DNA of 64,000 nucleotides, from positions 1 to 64,000 of the forward strand of contig CAJMLF010000001.1 of NCBI GenBank assembly GCA_905214235.1. The letters are read 5' to 3'. The position numbers and the translations under genes are program-made. Under the pieces are notes generated by a model, which did no database searches, had not been told where the DNA came from, and was given only the letters and a program-made list of their open reading frames with translations. This document shows, piece by piece, positions 62,900 through 64,000 of the stretch; within the stretch, counting starts at the first letter, position 1; the number at the start of each line of letters is the position of its first letter. The stretch comes from an uncultured bacterium. Lineage in GTDB: Bacteria > Bacillota > Bacilli > Lactobacillales > Lactobacillaceae.

Positions 62900-64000
62900 T
62901 CTCACCTCCTTCCGATGATTGCTTATTGCTAGACACCATCTGTACAGGTTGAACCTGTACCTTTGGTTCTTCCTTCTCCGGCATGTCGTCAGGCAAGTAA
63001 TTAGCTTGTTGGAGAAGCCAGGCTGCTTGGTTTGCACCAAGCGTGCCGTTCTTCTGCAAGTTGGAAACGGTTGAAGCGTACTCATCGCCTAACGGGTCAA
63101 TTGCCGACCGCAAGTCTAATGTGATGTCAGCGTTTAGCTTGTTATTAAGTTCTCCCGTGACTGCCTTAGCAAACCGCGACAGTGACTTGACGTAAGCATT
63201 ACCCATCATCTGAATTGACGATTGTTGATCACCTTGCCCGTTGATAATGCTGTCTGAGACACCGTAAACCTTAGCAATCTGTGCACCAGTCCAATTAACC
63301 TGGTTGAGTAATTGAGCTACATTACTCTTCACTTCTAGCGGCGTGTATTCTTCCAGGTCATCAAGTACGATTGGACCGTTTTGGGAATCAGACATCTGCT
63401 TCATAAATTTGCGCGAACGAGAAGCCTTCATCTTGTCGTTAACCAGTCCTCCATGCTTAATCGTTAAAACACCCGGTGCAATGACAGAACGCCCCAGAGC
63501 ACTTAACGTGAGTTTGTTTGACTGGTCCTTTATTTGAAGTTCATTAGCCAATGCGTAAAGTGGGCTCATACCTGTTTTCCCACCGTTTTGACTAAGCAAA
63601 CGGATATGAATCATGTCCGCCTGAGGAATTGCTTGCATAACACCAATCTCAGGCTCGTCAAAAGTGACGTTGTAAATCAGACCAGAACCGTCCTCTAACA
63701 AAAAAGGAGTAACTTGCGAAGGCCGCAGATACTCCCATGTCATGTCTGTTCCGTTTTGATTACGCCACCGGTAAGCAAACGCCTCGCCACCGAGTAGCAA
63801 CTGTGCAAACATCGATTGCCAAAAAGCATGTGCATTACTTGTCTGTGTAGGATTATTAAGAATTCCTTGGGCGCGCGGTGCGTCTGCCTTTAGCTTTCCA
63901 TTTGCTAAATCTGCACTAAGCTGAAAAATAATCGAGTAAATATCCGAATTCTTTAACGCCGTTCGAGCGTCGATATACTTATCGTTATCGTCCGGGTTGA
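62883..64000 (-). CDS. Portal protein (5' end beyond window)
   Basis: An HK97-type portal, at least 372 codons here, forming the dodecameric DNA gate of the head. The frame stays open to base 64000 (DARTALKNSDIYSIIFQLSA, then LNNPTQTSNAHAFWQSMFAQ and LLLGGEAFAYRWRN). LYALANELQIKDQSNKLTLS, QLLNQVNWTGAQIAKVYGVS and LRSAIDPLGDEYASTVSNLQ are typical portal blocks. The N terminus is missing because the window ends. Confidence 0.92.
   Translation of the reverse strand, partial: NPDDNDKYIDARTALKNSDIYSIIFQLSADLANGKLKADAPRAQGILNNPTQTSNAHAFWQSMFAQLLLGGEAFAYRWRNQNGTDMTWEYLRPSQVTPFLLEDGSGLIYNVTFDEPEIGVMQAIPQADMIHIRLLSQNGGKTGMSPLYALANELQIKDQSNKLTLSALGRSVIAPGVLTIKHGGLVNDKMKASRSRKFMKQMSDSQNGPIVLDDLEEYTPLEVKSNVAQLLNQVNWTGAQIAKVYGVSDSIINGQGDQQSSIQMMGNAYVKSLSRFAKAVTGELNNKLNADITLDLRSAIDPLGDEYASTVSNLQKNGTLGANQAAWLLQQANYLPDDMPEKEEPKVQVQPVQMVSSNKQSSEGGENDDEN

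Larger units (their letters stand above)
36823..64000 (-). mobile_element. Prophage, right part (siphovirus, HK97-type head)
   Basis: Every gene from 37132 to the window edge is on the minus strand and follows siphovirus order: portal, protease, capsid, connectors, tail, baseplate, endolysin, moron. Codon style and spacing differ from the host part, with dense overlaps and AGGAGG sites. The left boundary in window coordinates is placed at the dprA break. Integrase, repressor, replication and terminase are outside the window, so the element is incomplete here and its activity cannot be judged. Confidence 0.92.

Noticed and set aside
62900..63085. N-terminal extension of the head protease
   Set aside because: The added residues are Arg/Thr-rich, overlap the portal gene in another frame and lack a ribosome site.

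Overview
The window looks like a chromosomal segment of a heterofermentative lactobacillus, most likely a Limosilactobacillus (reuteri/mucosae/fermentum-like). I infer this from moderate GC, strong AGGAGG ribosome binding sites, the salvage-only thiMDE operon behind a TPP riboswitch, an LPxTG surface protein with an 'FALRKL...GVASV' export signal, XerS, and the gene order parE/parC then topA/dprA. No species marker is present, so the species is not settled.

Bases 1-11.2 kb hold a tRNA-Pro, an ASCH-domain gene, the XerS-type recombinase, a YbjQ-family gene, a patatin phospholipase paired with a catalytic-domain-only tyrosine recombinase, the thiamin salvage operon, two uncharacterised overlapping genes, a ClC anion transporter, a PAP2 phosphatase, a small membrane protein, and msrA-tpiA. 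Bases 11.3-22.3 kb form an alpha-glucoside locus: a GH31 alpha-glucosidase divergent from a LacI regulator, then an SLC45/MFS-type sugar transporter and a GH13 oligo-1,6-glucosidase. Four near-identical LacI/CcpA-type operators sit on the promoters of these transcription units. A proline-repeat LPxTG adhesin is inserted between the halves, and its reading frame is broken just after the signal peptide. Bases 22.4-36.8 kb are housekeeping genes: an IscA/HesB-like protein, FGGY gluconokinase, a membrane-anchored protein, Mn-pyrophosphatase, Nudix, DUF1836, parC, parE, plsY, aldose epimerase, topA, and the 3' stump of dprA.

From about 36.82 kb to the window end lies the right half of a siphovirus prophage, all on the minus strand and running in transcription order from portal (cut by the window edge) to lysis. 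The order is portal, ClpP-like head protease, HK97 capsid, connector proteins, major tail protein, gpG/gpGT chaperone with a canonical -1 slippery site, a 1628-residue tape measure, Dit, a Tal-type protein with an N-terminal GH43-like propeller, an M23+NlpC/P60 tail lysin that overlaps a very long tail fibre gene in the +1 frame, small structural proteins, membrane/holin genes, GH25 endolysin, BppU-like baseplate protein, a tail protein split by an in-frame stop, and a membrane/coiled-coil moron next to the host junction. The prophage end abuts a dprA truncated to its last 89 codons, so it probably integrated in dprA and disrupted this natural-transformation gene. Integrase, repressor, replication and terminase genes would lie beyond base 64000.

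The most interesting items are the GH43-like Tal fusion, the possible +1 recoding site between tail lysin and tail fibre, the split tail and adhesin genes, the dprA disruption, the moron with its inverted-repeat control region, and the patatin/recombinase pair with its perfect palindrome.
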